A stretch of DNA of 64,000 nucleotides. It comes from Kitasatospora setae KM-6054. Lineage in GTDB: Bacteria > Actinomycetota > Actinomycetes > Streptomycetales > Streptomycetaceae. Positions 10,252 through 18,938 of the stretch are shown in pieces (position 1 is the first letter of the stretch; every line of letters begins with the position of its first letter). The position numbers were made by a program, and so were the translations under genes. The notes under the pieces are model-generated. The model saw only the letters and a list, made by a program, of their open reading frames with translations. It searched no databases and was not told the origin of the DNA. The DNA lies in contig NC_016109.1 in NCBI RefSeq assembly GCF_000269985.1, positions 434,001 through 498,000 on the forward strand. The letters run 5' to 3'.

Positions 10252-10962
10252 ATGTCCGGGGGAACGGGTCGCACGGGACAGACGGGGCGGACAGGACGTA
10301 CAGGGCGGGCAGGACGTACAGGGCGCGCGGAGAAGCGTCGGCGCGCCGGGGGGCCGGACCGCACCAAGTACGCGGCGACGCCGAAGCGTAGCGAGGCCCG
10401 CGGCCCGGCCCGGCGGCGGCTGCCGCCGGCCGTCGCGGCGCTGCTGGGCGCCCTGATGGCGCTGGCCGGACTGGCGCTCGGGGTGGGGGTGGCGCTCGGC
10501 GGCGTCTCCGCGCTGGGCGACGTCCGGGCCCTGCACCACCAGCCCGAACTGCGGATGACGGTCACCGACTGCCACACCACCGGCCGTTCCCGGAGCCTGG
10601 CCAACCACTGCCGGGGCACCGGCGACCCGGCCGGCACGAACGTCGCCACCGGCACCTGGACCTACGACGGCGCCCCGCTCGACTACCGGCCGGGCACCGT
10701 CGCCACCGTGCGGTGCGCCCCGGACGGCGAGTGCGCCCGGCTCGGGGTCGGCGACCACGTGCTCGCGCTGGCCTTCGTCGCAGGCGGCCTGCTGCTGGCC
10801 GGCGGCGCCCTGACCGCGCTGGCCGCCACCGTGCTCGGCGCCTTCGCCCCGGGCCTCGCCGCGGCCCTGCGCCGACCGCGCACCGTCCGGGTGCTGGCGA
10901 CCGCCGCCGGGGCGGCGCTGCTGGTCGTCCTCACCGCCGCCCTCTGCTACGCGCTCGGCTGA
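10252..10962 (+). CDS. Integral membrane protein of unknown function
   Basis: A 236-residue protein starting at ATG with GAAGGGG upstream. The first ~30 residues are a Thr/Gly/Arg repeat (TGRTGRAGRTGRA, from short DNA direct repeats at 10272-10330), then basic residues and a first TM helix (~residues 60-85). An extracellular segment with four Cys (...TDCHTT..NHCRG..VRCAPDGEC, ~105-165) probably forms two disulphides. Two more TM helices end the protein. It resembles DUF3592-like membrane proteins in layout, but I do not recognise the family with certainty. Confidence 0.7.
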   Translation: MSGGTGRTGQTGRTGRTGRAGRTGRAEKRRRAGGPDRTKYAATPKRSEARGPARRRLPPAVAALLGALMALAGLALGVGVALGGVSALGDVRALHHQPELRMTVTDCHTTGRSRSLANHCRGTGDPAGTNVATGTWTYDGAPLDYRPGTVATVRCAPDGECARLGVGDHVLALAFVAGGLLLAGGALTALAATVLGAFAPGLAAALRRPRTVRVLATAAGAALLVVLTAALCYALG

Positions 10963-11083
10963 CCCCCGGAAACCGCCCCGTCTCCGGGGCCCGGTCCGCG
11001 AATCGGCTTGCGCTGTACCCGTCGACTGCGGGACGGTGGGAACGCTGTGTTCCGTTCGTGGATGTCCGGTGGGGGTAGGGGTC

Positions 11084-11833
11084 GTGTCGGTACGGACGCG
11101 CGGGGGCGCGCTGGCCTGTGGTCTCGTGTGGGCGGCCGTCCTGACCGGCTGCGCGGATCCCGGGTCCGCCGCCCCGCCCGGCTCCCCCACCTCAGCCACC
11201 GCCGCCACCGCCATCACCGACCGGTCCGCCGAGATCCAGCGGCTGCGCGCCGCGGTCGACGCGCCGGCCGAGCCGTTCTCGGCGGAGATCTCGGTGGAGG
11301 CCGCCGACGGGCGGACGTCCGCGCGCGGCCGGGGTCGGGTGAGCATAGGGGAGGTCCAGACCAGCTCGATGCGGCTGACCGCGTCCTCGGGGGACGCTCA
11401 GGGGCAGGTCAGCACCACCACGCGGAGCCGGGTGTACAGCCGGGTCGACGACCAGCCCTGGACCAGCCACCCGCGCGGCGAGGAGGTGCTGCTCGCCGAC
11501 CACCGCCCGATGGTGCGGACGCTGCTGGCCGCCGACCCGGCCTCGTACCGGGGGCGGGTGCCGCTGCCGGGCGACGCCGACGGCGCGTCGGCCTACCACC
11601 TGGCGGGCCGGCTGCCGGTCGGGGAGGTGTCCGCCGCGCTCGGGGTGGCGGTCCGCCGGAAGGTCGCCGAGCACGGCATCGCGGACTGCGCCGCCGACCT
11701 GCGGGTCGACGACCGGGGGCGGCTCGCCGAGCTGTCGCTGGTCTGCGAGGGCGACGGCTACCGGGCCACCTCCACCCTCGGGCTGCACGGCTACGGCCCG
11801 CCCGCGGACATCGAGCCGCCCGCCGACCTGTGA
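11084..11833 (+). CDS. Putative lipoprotein, LppX/LprAFG-like
   Basis: The frame is open upstream to 11036, but a GTG at 11084 follows GGTAGGGG and puts a clean lipoprotein signal at the N-terminus: VRTRGG, a hydrophobic stretch, and the lipobox LTGC (residues ~20-23). The mature part (~225 residues) has the repeated beta pattern of LppX_LprAFG/LolA-like lipid-binding lipoproteins (SAEISVEA.., SSMRLTASS, RVYSRVDDQPW). Probable role: a surface lipoprotein carrying a hydrophobic ligand; ligand unknown. It is convergent with the next gene. Confidence 0.75.
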   Translation: MSVRTRGGALACGLVWAAVLTGCADPGSAAPPGSPTSATAATAITDRSAEIQRLRAAVDAPAEPFSAEISVEAADGRTSARGRGRVSIGEVQTSSMRLTASSGDAQGQVSTTTRSRVYSRVDDQPWTSHPRGEEVLLADHRPMVRTLLAADPASYRGRVPLPGDADGASAYHLAGRLPVGEVSAALGVAVRRKVAEHGIADCAADLRVDDRGRLAELSLVCEGDGYRATSTLGLHGYGPPADIEPPADL

Positions 11834-11891
11834 CCGGCCCGCCGCTCGCCAGCCGCCACCCGCGAACCTGTGACCGCCGCCGGAACGCGCC

Positions 11892-11920
11892 GGGCCCCGG
11901 CTCGTCCGAAGCCGGGGCCC
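11892..11920. terminator. Bidirectional terminator
   Basis: GGGCCCCGGCT pairs perfectly with AGCCGGGGCCC around a 7-base loop between the two convergent genes ending at 11833 and 11939. Confidence 0.8.
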
Positions 11921-11938
11921 GACCGACCTCGCGGTCCG

Positions 11939-12973
11939 TCAGCAGGTAATGCTGCCCTTGCGCAGCGCGTGACCGCTGGTGTTGCTGTCGTCCGCCCAGT
12001 AGACGGGCTTGCTGCCGCCGACGCACTCGTCCGCGCCGGCCAGGGTGAAGCCCTCGTTGTTGATGTTCGGCATGCCCGAGGGGCGGTTGTAGATCGAGGT
12101 GAGGGCGAACGCCCCGCTGCCGTTCACCTGGAAGGTGCGCAGCTGACCGGAGCAGTTGTCGTCGCAGACCACCCACAGCCGGTTGGCCTGCGGCTCCCAG
12201 GTCACCTCCATCACGCCGGACATGCCGCTGCTGACGGTGGCGACCTTGGTGAAGCCGCCGGCCTCCAGCAGGACGTAGCCGTAGACCGTGCCGCTGCCCT
12301 CGACGCCGACGAAGAACACGCCGCCGGTGTGCGCCGCGTAACGGCTCGGGTCGTACGCGGCGCCGGTCGACGCGTCCTTGAAGCCCGCACCGGTCAGGTA
12401 GGCGTCGGGCACCCAGGTGACGCCCTCCAGGCCGGCGTTGGAACCGGTGGACGGCAGGTCGGCGGTGAGGTTCCACTCCCGGGTGGCGGTCAGCGTGCCG
12501 CCGGTGCCGGAGACGTCGTAGCGCAGCACCGAGAGCCGGCTCGTCGAGGAGGACGAGGCGTTGCGCTCGCTGGAGACGTACACGCCGCCGGCCGAACCCG
12601 CCCCGGTCAGCGTGACGCCCTCGTCGTCCGGGGTGCCGCTGCCGCCGGGGAAGCGCAGCGACTTGCCGGAGGCCCAGCCGTTCGCGGTGTCGGGCTTCCA
12701 GCCGCCGGAGCCGTTCGGGACGAGCCGCCACAGCTTCCCGGAGTTCTGCACGCCCCACATCACGCCGCCCTCCTGGTACAGGCCGGACAGGTCGGAGCCG
12801 AACACGTTGGACCCGTCCGCCGTGGCCACGCCGGACCCGCCGGGCCAGGCCACGGCACTGGCCGCGGCGACCGGGGGCGCGGCCAGCACCCCGCCCCCGA
12901 GGAACGGCAGGGCGACGGCGGCCAGCAGCAGGGAGAGTCGACGACGCCACTCGGGCGCGCGCAGTACGGTCAC
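11939..12973 (-). CDS. Secreted esterase/phytase-like beta-propeller protein
   Basis: A 344-residue protein. The GTG at 12973 is chosen because GAGGGA lies upstream and a Sec signal follows directly (WRRRLSLLLAAVALP..., cleavage after ~residue 38). The mature part repeats short blades (WPGGSGVATADGSNVFGSDLSGL, GVTWVPDAYLTG, GVMEVTWEPQANRLWVVCDDNC) typical of 'esterase-like activity of phytase' or SdiA-regulated-type propellers. Four Cys near the C-terminus may form disulphides. Probably an extracellular hydrolase or binding protein. A 16-bp tandem array lies directly upstream (13009-13088). Confidence 0.65.
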   Translation of the reverse strand: MTVLRAPEWRRRLSLLLAAVALPFLGGGVLAAPPVAAASAVAWPGGSGVATADGSNVFGSDLSGLYQEGGVMWGVQNSGKLWRLVPNGSGGWKPDTANGWASGKSLRFPGGSGTPDDEGVTLTGAGSAGGVYVSSERNASSSSTSRLSVLRYDVSGTGGTLTATREWNLTADLPSTGSNAGLEGVTWVPDAYLTGAGFKDASTGAAYDPSRYAAHTGGVFFVGVEGSGTVYGYVLLEAGGFTKVATVSSGMSGVMEVTWEPQANRLWVVCDDNCSGQLRTFQVNGSGAFALTSIYNRPSGMPNINNEGFTLAGADECVGGSKPVYWADDSNTSGHALRKGSITC

Positions 12974-13008
12974 GGGTTCCGTCCCTCGAAGTCGGTGAGC
13001 GGGCACAG

Positions 13009-13088
13009 CATCGGGCGGGCACAACAACGAACAGACACAGCAACGAACGGGCAGAGCAACGAACAGACACGGCAATGCGCGGGTAAAG
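13009..13088. repeat. 16-bp tandem repeat array upstream of secreted propeller gene
   Basis: Five head-to-tail 16-base units start at 13009, 13025, 13041, 13057 and 13073. The best three are CAACGAACAGACACAG, CAACGAACGGGCAGAG and CAACGAACAGACACGG; the outer two are degenerate. On the coding strand the core reads GTTCGTTG. The array begins 36 bases upstream of the GTG, in the promoter/leader position. It is not CRISPR (no spacers). It may be a cooperative regulator array; the GTTC core recalls PHO boxes, but those have 11-base spacing. Confidence 0.7.
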
Positions 13089-13290
13089 CCGCGAAACGGC
13101 GCCGCCCAACCTCCCGACCCCGCCCCAACAGGGCACCACCGCCACCTGATCCCGCCATGAACGCCTGACGAACCCCCGCCCCGCCCACCCCGCAAACCTG
13201 CCGACCCGTCATTTCCCCGCTCCCCGACCACCGGCCCGAGGCGGGAACCCCCGGTCCGCTCCACCGCGTTGGCGGCCGCGGAAAGGAGTG

Positions 13291-13431
13291 GTGGAGTCGG
13301 GCCTGGAGTGCGCCGAGGCGGTGCGGTCGGTCCGGGAGCGGCGTTCGCCGTGGGCGTTGAACAACGGCCTCTTCGTCGATTACCTGTCCGTCGGACTGGA
13401 CAGCGCGCGGCTGCTCGCCTCGCTCGGCTGA
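13291..13431 (+). pseudogene. Possible gene remnant, 46 residues
   Basis: A GTG-initiated ORF near AAGGAG shows natural-looking coding bias and ends with NNGLFVDYLSVGLDSARLLASLG-like residues (last ~20). That looks like the C-terminal end of a larger enzyme rather than a free small protein. I cannot assign a family. It could be a decayed gene end or chance. Confidence 0.2.
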
Positions 13432-13928
13432 CGGCCGGCCGGTTGCGGAAGCCGATCTCGCCGAGGGCGCTCGCCGGCCGGCCGGCGACCCCGGCCCGGG
13501 CTGCGGCGTGCCGGGCGTTCGGCGGATTCCCGGCGAACTCGGAGCGGCCGTGCAGGATTCTCCGGGCCGTTCGGCGCCCCCGGCCTTCCCGACGCCACCG
13601 TTCCCGCCCCCGGGGAGAGCGGCCGCATTGCGTCCGGCACTCCCGCGGACTTCCGTCGTCCGGCTTATCGGGGCATTATCCGCGGCTTGGATTCCTCCTC
13701 ATCCTCCCGCCCGCCACCTGCGACGCAGCGGTCCCGGGCGTCCCGGGCGCGGTGTCCCGCACCAGGGGTGGAGCCCGGTGGGAGTCGGGGGCGGGCGTCG
13801 CCGGGGCCTGTTTTCCTGGGGTTTTCCCACCGGCCTTCCGTTGGCGGGAACCTGACGTCGCACCAGGTCGGTGCGTCCGCACGGGCGGTGGCGGTGGCTG
13901 GATGTCGCCACCGGCCAACCGCTCGCCG

Positions 13929-13961
13929 TTGGCCGACACTTGTCAATTGGTATAGGCCAAT
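13929..13961 (+). promoter_or_regulatory. LPMO promoter with DasR-like dre site
   Basis: TTGGCC (13929-13934), 16 bases, TATAGG (13951-13956) is a plausible -35/-10 pair. The 16-mer ATTGGTATAGGCCAAT at 13946-13961 matches the DasR-responsive element (ACTGGTCTAGACCAGT-like) and covers the -10. DasR is the GlcNAc-sensing GntR repressor of chitin genes in Streptomyces. Confidence 0.75.
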
Positions 13962-14089
13962 CGTAGCCTTCGGACGGCTCGCGGTGTGCCGGGTCCACAC
14001 CACGCCGCCCCGGGGTCGCTCCCCGTGGTCCGCAGGCAGACGTGCCCGCCTTTCCCCCACGACCGGCCCGAACCTTCCCTAGGAGAACC

Positions 14090-15019
14090 ATGTCCTGGTC
14101 CCGCCGTCTGCTCGCCGCCTCCGCGGTGGGCGCGGGCGCCCTGGTCGCCACCACCTTCGCCGCCGGCACCGCCGGCGCGCACGGCGCCATGTTCGGCCCG
14201 CCCAGCCGCATCGCGGCCTGTTACGCGGAAGGCCCCGAGACCCCCAAGTCGCAGGTCTGCAAGGACCTCGTCGCGGACAGCGGCACCCAGCCGCTGTACG
14301 ACTGGAACGAGGTCAACATCGCCAGCGCCAACGGCCAGAGCCAGCAGATCATCCCGGACGGCCACCTCTGCTCGGCCAACCGCGACAAGTACCGCGCCCT
14401 GGACTGGGCGCGCACCGACTGGCCCGCCACCTCGGTGGCGGCCGGCGCGAAGAACTTCGACTTCCGGGTCACCGCGCCCCACCAGGGCACCATGAAGCTG
14501 TACATCACCAAGGCCGGCTACGACCCCACCAAGCCGCTGAAGTGGTCCGACCTGGACCTGGCCAGCCCGGTCGCGGTCTACGACACCGCGCGCAGCTCGG
14601 ACAACGGCTACTACCACGTCAACGTCAACCTGCCGCAGCGCACCGGCCGCCAGCTGGTCTACATGGTGTGGCAGCGCTCGGACAGCCCGGAGGCGTTCTA
14701 CGGCTGCTCGGACCTCGACTTCGGCGGCACCACCGCCGCGGCCGCAGCCGCAGCCGTCCCGCTCTCCGCCAACGCCCCGTCCGCGCCGACCCAGGCGCAG
14801 ATCGACGCGGGCGCGGCCCGTTCGACCGTGTCGCACTCCGGGCACGGCGGCGACCTCACCACCGCCGAGGCCGTCGTGGCCGCGTCCGGCACCGCCACGG
14901 TGAACCGGACCAGCCACAGCGACCTGCTGCTCGGCCTGGCCGGCGCGGGCCTGCTGGCGGCCACCGCCTCGGGCGTGCACCTGGCCCGCCGGATGCGCGG
15001 CACCGCCGTCTCCGCCTGA
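14090..15019 (+). CDS. AA10 lytic polysaccharide monooxygenase (chitin-active type)
   Basis: A 309-residue protein with AGGAGA 3-4 bases before the ATG. A Sec signal peptide ends at Ala30, leaving His31 as the mature N-terminus, the first ligand of the copper histidine brace. His131 (VTAPHQGT) is the probable second ligand. GPPSRIAACYAEGPE, NEVNI and PDGHLCSA are typical of chitin-active AA10 enzymes. After the catalytic domain (to ~residue 215) come a Thr/Ala-rich linker and a C-terminal hydrophobic helix followed by RRMR, so the enzyme may be membrane- or wall-tethered rather than free. It oxidatively cleaves crystalline chitin and works with the chitinases at 15412 and 19940. Confidence 0.93.
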   Translation: MSWSRRLLAASAVGAGALVATTFAAGTAGAHGAMFGPPSRIAACYAEGPETPKSQVCKDLVADSGTQPLYDWNEVNIASANGQSQQIIPDGHLCSANRDKYRALDWARTDWPATSVAAGAKNFDFRVTAPHQGTMKLYITKAGYDPTKPLKWSDLDLASPVAVYDTARSSDNGYYHVNVNLPQRTGRQLVYMVWQRSDSPEAFYGCSDLDFGGTTAAAAAAAVPLSANAPSAPTQAQIDAGAARSTVSHSGHGGDLTTAEAVVAASGTATVNRTSHSDLLLGLAGAGLLAATASGVHLARRMRGTAVSA

Positions 15020-15030
15020 CGGCCCACGAA

Positions 15031-15089
15031 CGCCTGACCTGGGTCAGGCGGGTGGCGCGGCCCCATCCCCCACGCTCGGGGGCCGCGCC
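15031..15089 (+). terminator. Double terminator after LPMO gene
   Basis: The first hairpin is CGCCTGACC/GGTCAGGCG (15031-15050). The second, stronger one is GGCGCGGCCCC/GGGGCCGCGCC (15054-15089). Confidence 0.8.
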
Positions 15090-15242
15090 CTCCGTCGCCC
15101 CTCCCCCGTCTCACCCTCGCGCTCCCCCCTTCCGCCGCTCTCCCCTTCCGCCGCTCGCGCCGCGTCCGCGCGCCCCCGGCCCCCGGCCGCCCCCTCGGCC
15201 CCACCCCTCACAGCGGTGTCGCACCGGCCGTCCTACGGCCGC

Positions 15243-15257
15243 CTTAAGGGCCTTAAG
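15243..15257. promoter_or_regulatory. Perfect 7-1-7 palindrome upstream of chitinase
   Basis: CTTAAGGGCCTTAAG is a perfect AT-containing dyad about 50 bases upstream of the -35 of the chitinase promoter. It is distinct from the dre site, so it may be an activator or second-repressor site. The rest of 15090-15411 is a C-rich spacer plus the promoter described next. Confidence 0.5.
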
Positions 15258-15305
15258 TGCGCCTACTTGAACCGTCAACTCCTTGCAAAACCGCAGGACT
15301 TCACC

Positions 15306-15335
15306 TTGACGGCCCGGATTGGTCTGGACCATCTT
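15306..15335 (+). promoter_or_regulatory. Chitinase promoter with DasR-like dre site
   Basis: TTGACG (15306-15311) and CATCTT (15330-15335) are spaced by 18 bases. The 16-mer ATTGGTCTGGACCATC at 15318-15333 is a near-perfect dre site lying between and over the promoter hexamers. Occupancy by DasR would block RNA polymerase; release by GlcN-6-P is known for the regulon. Confidence 0.82.
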
Positions 15336-15411
15336 GAGTGCGCCGGTGCGCCCCACGCACCTGAGCACGGCCCCCACCCATCCCCCACACACCGCCAAGG
15401 AGGACCCGCCC

Positions 15412-17031
15412 ATGAGGCGCGTCACCCTCTCCCTCGCCGCGGCCGCGGCCCTGATCGCGGCGCCGCTGGGCGCCACCGCCGCCGGTGCGGCCGGAGTCTC
15501 CGGCCTGACCGCCGACTACGCGGTCAGCCAGAGCTGGTCGAACGGCTTCCAGGCCACGTACACCGTGACCAACCACACCAACGCCACCGTCAACAGCTGG
15601 TCGCTCTCCTTCGACCTGCCGACCGGCGAGAGCGTCTCCAGCCTGTGGAACGGCACGCTGACCTCCACCAGCACCTCCACCGGGACCCACTACACGGTGA
15701 CCTCGCCGTCCTGGGCCGCCCCGCTCGCCCCCGGCGCGGCCGCCCCGGCGGTCGGCTTCGGCGTGACCACCGGCGCGGTGCAGAGCGCCCCGGTCAACTG
15801 CACGATCAACAACCAGCCGTGCGCCGGCGCGCCCGCCGACACCGTGGCGCCGTCCGTCCCGGGCAGCCCGCGCTCGACCGGTACCGGGCCCGGCAGCATC
15901 GTCCTCGGCTGGACGGCCTCCACCGACAACACCGCGGTGGCCGGCTACCACGTCCGCGAGGGCTCCACCGTGGTCGCCACCGTGACCGGCACCTCGGCCA
16001 CCGTGCGCGGCCTGCTGCAGGGCAGCAGCCACACCTTCACGGTCAGCGCCTTCGACGCGGCGGGCAACGAGTCCGCGAACTCGGCGGCCGTCACCGCCAC
16101 CGCGGGCACCGGCACCAGCGCGGGCACCGCCGCCCCCTACGTGGACCTGGGCGCGTACCCGACCCCCAGCCTGCCCGCGCTCTCCGCCGCCAGCGGCATC
16201 AAGGAGTTCTCGCTGGCGTTCATCATCAACGGCAGCCAGCCGTGCACCGCCAGCTGGTTCGGCGCCTACGACCCGGCCACCGGCTGGAACAAGGCCGACA
16301 TGGACGCCGTCCGGGACGCCGGCGGTGACGTCCGCCCGTCCTTCGGCGGCGCCAACGGCACCGAGCTGGCCCAGTCCTGCACCACGGTGGCCGCGCTGGC
16401 CGCCCAGTACCAGAAGGTCGTCGACGTCTACGCGCTCGACCGGGTCGACTTCGACATCGAGGGCACCGCCGTCACCGACCACGCCTCGGTCGACCGCCGC
16501 TCCGCCGCCCTCGCCCAGGTCCAGGCCGCCCAGCGCGCCAAGGGCCGCGACCTGAAGGTCAGCCTGACCCTGCCGGTGCTGCCCAGCGGCCTCACCGCGG
16601 ACGGCGTCTACATCCTGCAGTCGGCGAAGAACGCCGGGCTGGCCGTCGACCTGGTCAACGTGATGGCGATGGACTTCGGCGACTGGGCCGCCCCGAGCCC
16701 GGCGGGCAAGATGGGCGCTTACGCGATCCAGTCCGCGCAGTCCACCCAGGCGCAGATCCGCTCGGTGTGGACCAACCTGACCGACGCGCAGGCGTACGCG
16801 ATGGTCGGCGTCACCCCGATGCTCGGCCAGAACGACACCACCTCCGAGGTGTTCAACATCTCCGACGCGCAGCAGCTGCTCGCCTTCGCCCAGCAGAACC
16901 ACCTCGGCGAGCTGGCCTTCTGGGAGATGACCCGGGACGCCAACGCCTGCACCGGCTCGCTGCCCAAGTGCACCAACGTCCCGCAGACGCCGTACCAGTT
17001 CTCGAAGATCTTCGCGGCCTACCAGGGCTGA
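15412..17031 (+). CDS. Secreted GH18 chitinase with CBM2 and FN3 domains
   Basis: A 539-residue protein. The signal peptide covers residues 1-~27. A family 2 carbohydrate-binding module follows (~28-135: YAVSQSWSNGFQATYTVTN, conserved Trp residues, Cys pair), then a fibronectin III domain (~148-235: PSVPGSPRSTG..GNESANS) and a GH18 catalytic domain (~245-539). The GH18 signature DRVDFDIEG gives catalytic Glu350. The short TIM barrel lacking the large insertion fits bacterial subfamily B/ChiD-like endochitinases. GGCCAAGGAGGA-like SD sequence lies upstream. It releases GlcNAc oligomers from chitin outside the cell. Confidence 0.95.
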   Translation: MRRVTLSLAAAAALIAAPLGATAAGAAGVSGLTADYAVSQSWSNGFQATYTVTNHTNATVNSWSLSFDLPTGESVSSLWNGTLTSTSTSTGTHYTVTSPSWAAPLAPGAAAPAVGFGVTTGAVQSAPVNCTINNQPCAGAPADTVAPSVPGSPRSTGTGPGSIVLGWTASTDNTAVAGYHVREGSTVVATVTGTSATVRGLLQGSSHTFTVSAFDAAGNESANSAAVTATAGTGTSAGTAAPYVDLGAYPTPSLPALSAASGIKEFSLAFIINGSQPCTASWFGAYDPATGWNKADMDAVRDAGGDVRPSFGGANGTELAQSCTTVAALAAQYQKVVDVYALDRVDFDIEGTAVTDHASVDRRSAALAQVQAAQRAKGRDLKVSLTLPVLPSGLTADGVYILQSAKNAGLAVDLVNVMAMDFGDWAAPSPAGKMGAYAIQSAQSTQAQIRSVWTNLTDAQAYAMVGVTPMLGQNDTTSEVFNISDAQQLLAFAQQNHLGELAFWEMTRDANACTGSLPKCTNVPQTPYQFSKIFAAYQG

Positions 17032-17054
17032 TCCGCCCCGGCCCCGAACGGGCC

Positions 17055-17127
17055 GGCGGCCCGGAGCACACCGCTCCGGGCCGCCTGACCGCGGGTCGCC
17101 ACCCCCGCGGGTGCCGACCCGCGGTCA
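17055..17127. terminator. Tandem hairpins between convergent chitinase and MFS genes
   Basis: Hairpin 1 is GGCGGCCCGGAGC/GCTCCGGGCCGCC (17055-17085). Hairpin 2 is TGACCGCGGGTCG paired with CGACCCGCGGTCA (17086-17127) and contains the MFS stop codon. Together they can terminate both directions. Confidence 0.8.
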
Positions 17128-18639
17128 GGCTGGCTGGTGCTCGCCCTCCTTGCGGAGCGCGCCCTCCTCCTCGGGGGCGCCGCCCTCGCCCGTTTCGTGC
17201 TCGGGGCGGCCGTGCATCGGCAGCAGGAAGATCGCCGCGAAGACCACCACCAGCAGGCCGACCTCGGTCCACAGGGTGACCCGCTCGGCGCCGGCGAAGT
17301 CCGCCGTCTTCAGCCGCTCGAAGAAGACGGTGCCCAGGATGGCGCTGCCCAGGGCCCCGCCGAGCTGCTGCACCGACGTCAGCGTGCCCGAGGCCGAACC
17401 GGTCTCGTGCGGCTCCACCGAGGCCAGCACCATGCCGAAGAACGGGGCCATCACCAGGCCCATGCCCAGACCGCTGACCACCAGCGCGGGCACCATCTGC
17501 CACGGCGTGACGGCCAGGCCCTGGCTGTGCAGGGTGTACATCAGGCCCAGTACGCCGGCCAGCATCACCAGCAGGCCGACGTGCATCACCTTGCGGCCGT
17601 ACTTCTGCAGCGCCTGGGAGGCGACGAACGCGATCACCATGCCGACCGAGGACGGGACGCCCGTCAGGCCGGACTTGAAGGCGCTGTAGTGCAGGCCGAG
17701 CTGGGTGTACAGGCTGAACGTCAGCCAGAAGCCGGTCATCGCGGTGAAGAAGACCAGGCCGAGCACCATGCCGCCGCTGAAGCCGCGCTTGGCGAACAGG
17801 CTGGGCTCGACCAGCGGGTCGGCCCCGGACGCCTTGCGGCGCGCCTCGTACCAGCCGAACAGGCCGAACACCGCCACGCCGACCGCCAGCAGCGCGAACG
17901 CCCACAGCGGCCAGTCGTGCTCGCGGCCCTGGACCAGCGGGTAGATGACCGTGGCCGCGCCGACGGCGGCCAGCAGCGCGCCGACCAGGTCGAGCCGGAC
18001 GGTCGGGCCCTGCGCCTGGGCGGGCAGGAAGACCCGGCCGCCGACCAGCGCGAACAGGCCCAGCGGGATGTTGATCAGGAAGATCATCCGCCAGCCGGTG
18101 CCGGCCAGGTCGGCGTCGACCAGCCAGCCGGCCAGGATCGGGCCGCCGACCGTCGACAGGCCCATCACCGGACCGAACATGCCGAACGCCGCGCCCTGCT
18201 CCTTCGGCGAGAAGATCTCCTTCATGATGCCCAGGCCCTGCGGCAGCATCACCGCGCCGAGCACGCCTTGCAGCACCCGGGCGGCGATCAGCTGCCAGGG
18301 CTCCTGGGCCAGGCCGCAGGCGAGCGAGCCGACGGTGAAGCCGGCCGCGCCGATCATGAACATCCGGCGGCGGCCGAAGATGTCGCCGAGCCGGCCGCCG
18401 GTGATCAGGCCGATGGCCATCGCCAGCGTGTACGCCGCGCCGAGCCACTGGATGGTCGACTCGCCGCCGCCGATGTCCGCCCGGATCGCGGGCGCGGCGA
18501 TGTTGGTGACCAGCGAGTCGAGCAGGTCCATCACCTCGGCGGCGAGGATGACGAACAGCGCGACCCACCGCCAGCGGTAGGGTTCGGCGGCGGCGCCGGA
18601 GGGCGGCGCCGCGGTGGTGGGGCCGACCGTGTCGGTCAT
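17125..18639 (-). CDS. MFS drug exporter, DHA2 family
   Basis: A 504-residue protein with about 14 TM helices. Motifs: MDLLDSLVTNIAAPAI (DHA2 motif D1), GGRLGDIFGRRR (motif A) and LSTVGGPILAGWL (motif C). The C-terminal tail is charged. A divergent TetR gene at 18939 and a palindromic intergenic region make a standard repressor/exporter pair. Its place within the chitin island may be coincidental. Substrate unknown. Confidence 0.92.
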   Translation of the reverse strand: MTDTVGPTTAAPPSGAAAEPYRWRWVALFVILAAEVMDLLDSLVTNIAAPAIRADIGGGESTIQWLGAAYTLAMAIGLITGGRLGDIFGRRRMFMIGAAGFTVGSLACGLAQEPWQLIAARVLQGVLGAVMLPQGLGIMKEIFSPKEQGAAFGMFGPVMGLSTVGGPILAGWLVDADLAGTGWRMIFLINIPLGLFALVGGRVFLPAQAQGPTVRLDLVGALLAAVGAATVIYPLVQGREHDWPLWAFALLAVGVAVFGLFGWYEARRKASGADPLVEPSLFAKRGFSGGMVLGLVFFTAMTGFWLTFSLYTQLGLHYSAFKSGLTGVPSSVGMVIAFVASQALQKYGRKVMHVGLLVMLAGVLGLMYTLHSQGLAVTPWQMVPALVVSGLGMGLVMAPFFGMVLASVEPHETGSASGTLTSVQQLGGALGSAILGTVFFERLKTADFAGAERVTLWTEVGLLVVVFAAIFLLPMHGRPEHETGEGGAPEEEGALRKEGEHQPA

Positions 18640-18688
18640 GACAGCTCCTGTGAGTGCTACCAGGCGCGGTGGACGGGGGCCGCGCGAT

Positions 18689-18718
18689 GAACGGTGTTTC
18701 TCTGGACGAACACTGTTC
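18689..18718. promoter_or_regulatory. TetR operator candidate before MFS gene
   Basis: GAACACTGTTC (18708-18718) is a perfect dyad. GAACGGTGTTTC (18689-18700) is a related copy 7 bases away. Both share the GAAC..GTTC ends seen again at 18905-18917 before tetR, so one regulator probably controls both promoters. Confidence 0.65.
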
Positions 18719-18774
18719 TACGAGTCGAGCGCCGTTCCCGTCAAACGGATTAACCCTGACTTCTCCCCCACCCC

Positions 18775-18820
18775 GACCCCGACCCGGCCCCGACCCGGCC
18801 CCGACCCGGCCCCGACCCGC
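18775..18820. repeat. 11-bp tandem repeat (GACCCGGCCCC)
   Basis: Three exact copies start at 18781, 18792 and 18803, with a partial copy on each side. They lie in the middle of the divergent MFS/TetR spacer. Probably a simple-sequence expansion that sets promoter spacing. Confidence 0.7.
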
Positions 18821-18904
18821 GCACGATCAGGCCCCGGTCCACTCCGGCGCCCACCCGGAACCCCTCCGGAGCCCCTCCGGAGCGCGGACCCTTCGCCCAC
18901 CCGT

Positions 18905-18917
18905 CGAACGACGTTCG
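18905..18917. promoter_or_regulatory. Operator candidate before tetR
   Basis: CGAACGACGTTCG is a perfect 13-bp dyad just ahead of a possible -10 TACGAT (18925-18930). A second dyad, GAACGTTC, overlaps the first codons (18942-18949). The sites share the GAAC/GTTC half-site with 18689-18718. Confidence 0.6.
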
Positions 18918-18938
18918 CCCGGAGTACGATGATCGTGG

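Larger units (their letters stand above)
13089..14089. other. Long gene-poor intergenic region
   Basis: This region of about 1 kb between two divergent secreted-protein genes has no convincing gene. It contains one small ORF (13291-13431, listed separately), several imperfect CCGGCCGG-rich hairpins near 13430-13500, and the LPMO promoter with its dre site at 13929-13961. Frames here lack the codon bias of real genes. Confidence 0.5.

Noticed and set aside
13009..13088. CRISPR or coding repeat at the 16-bp units
   Set aside because: No spacers; the period is not a multiple of three; location is promoter-proximal.
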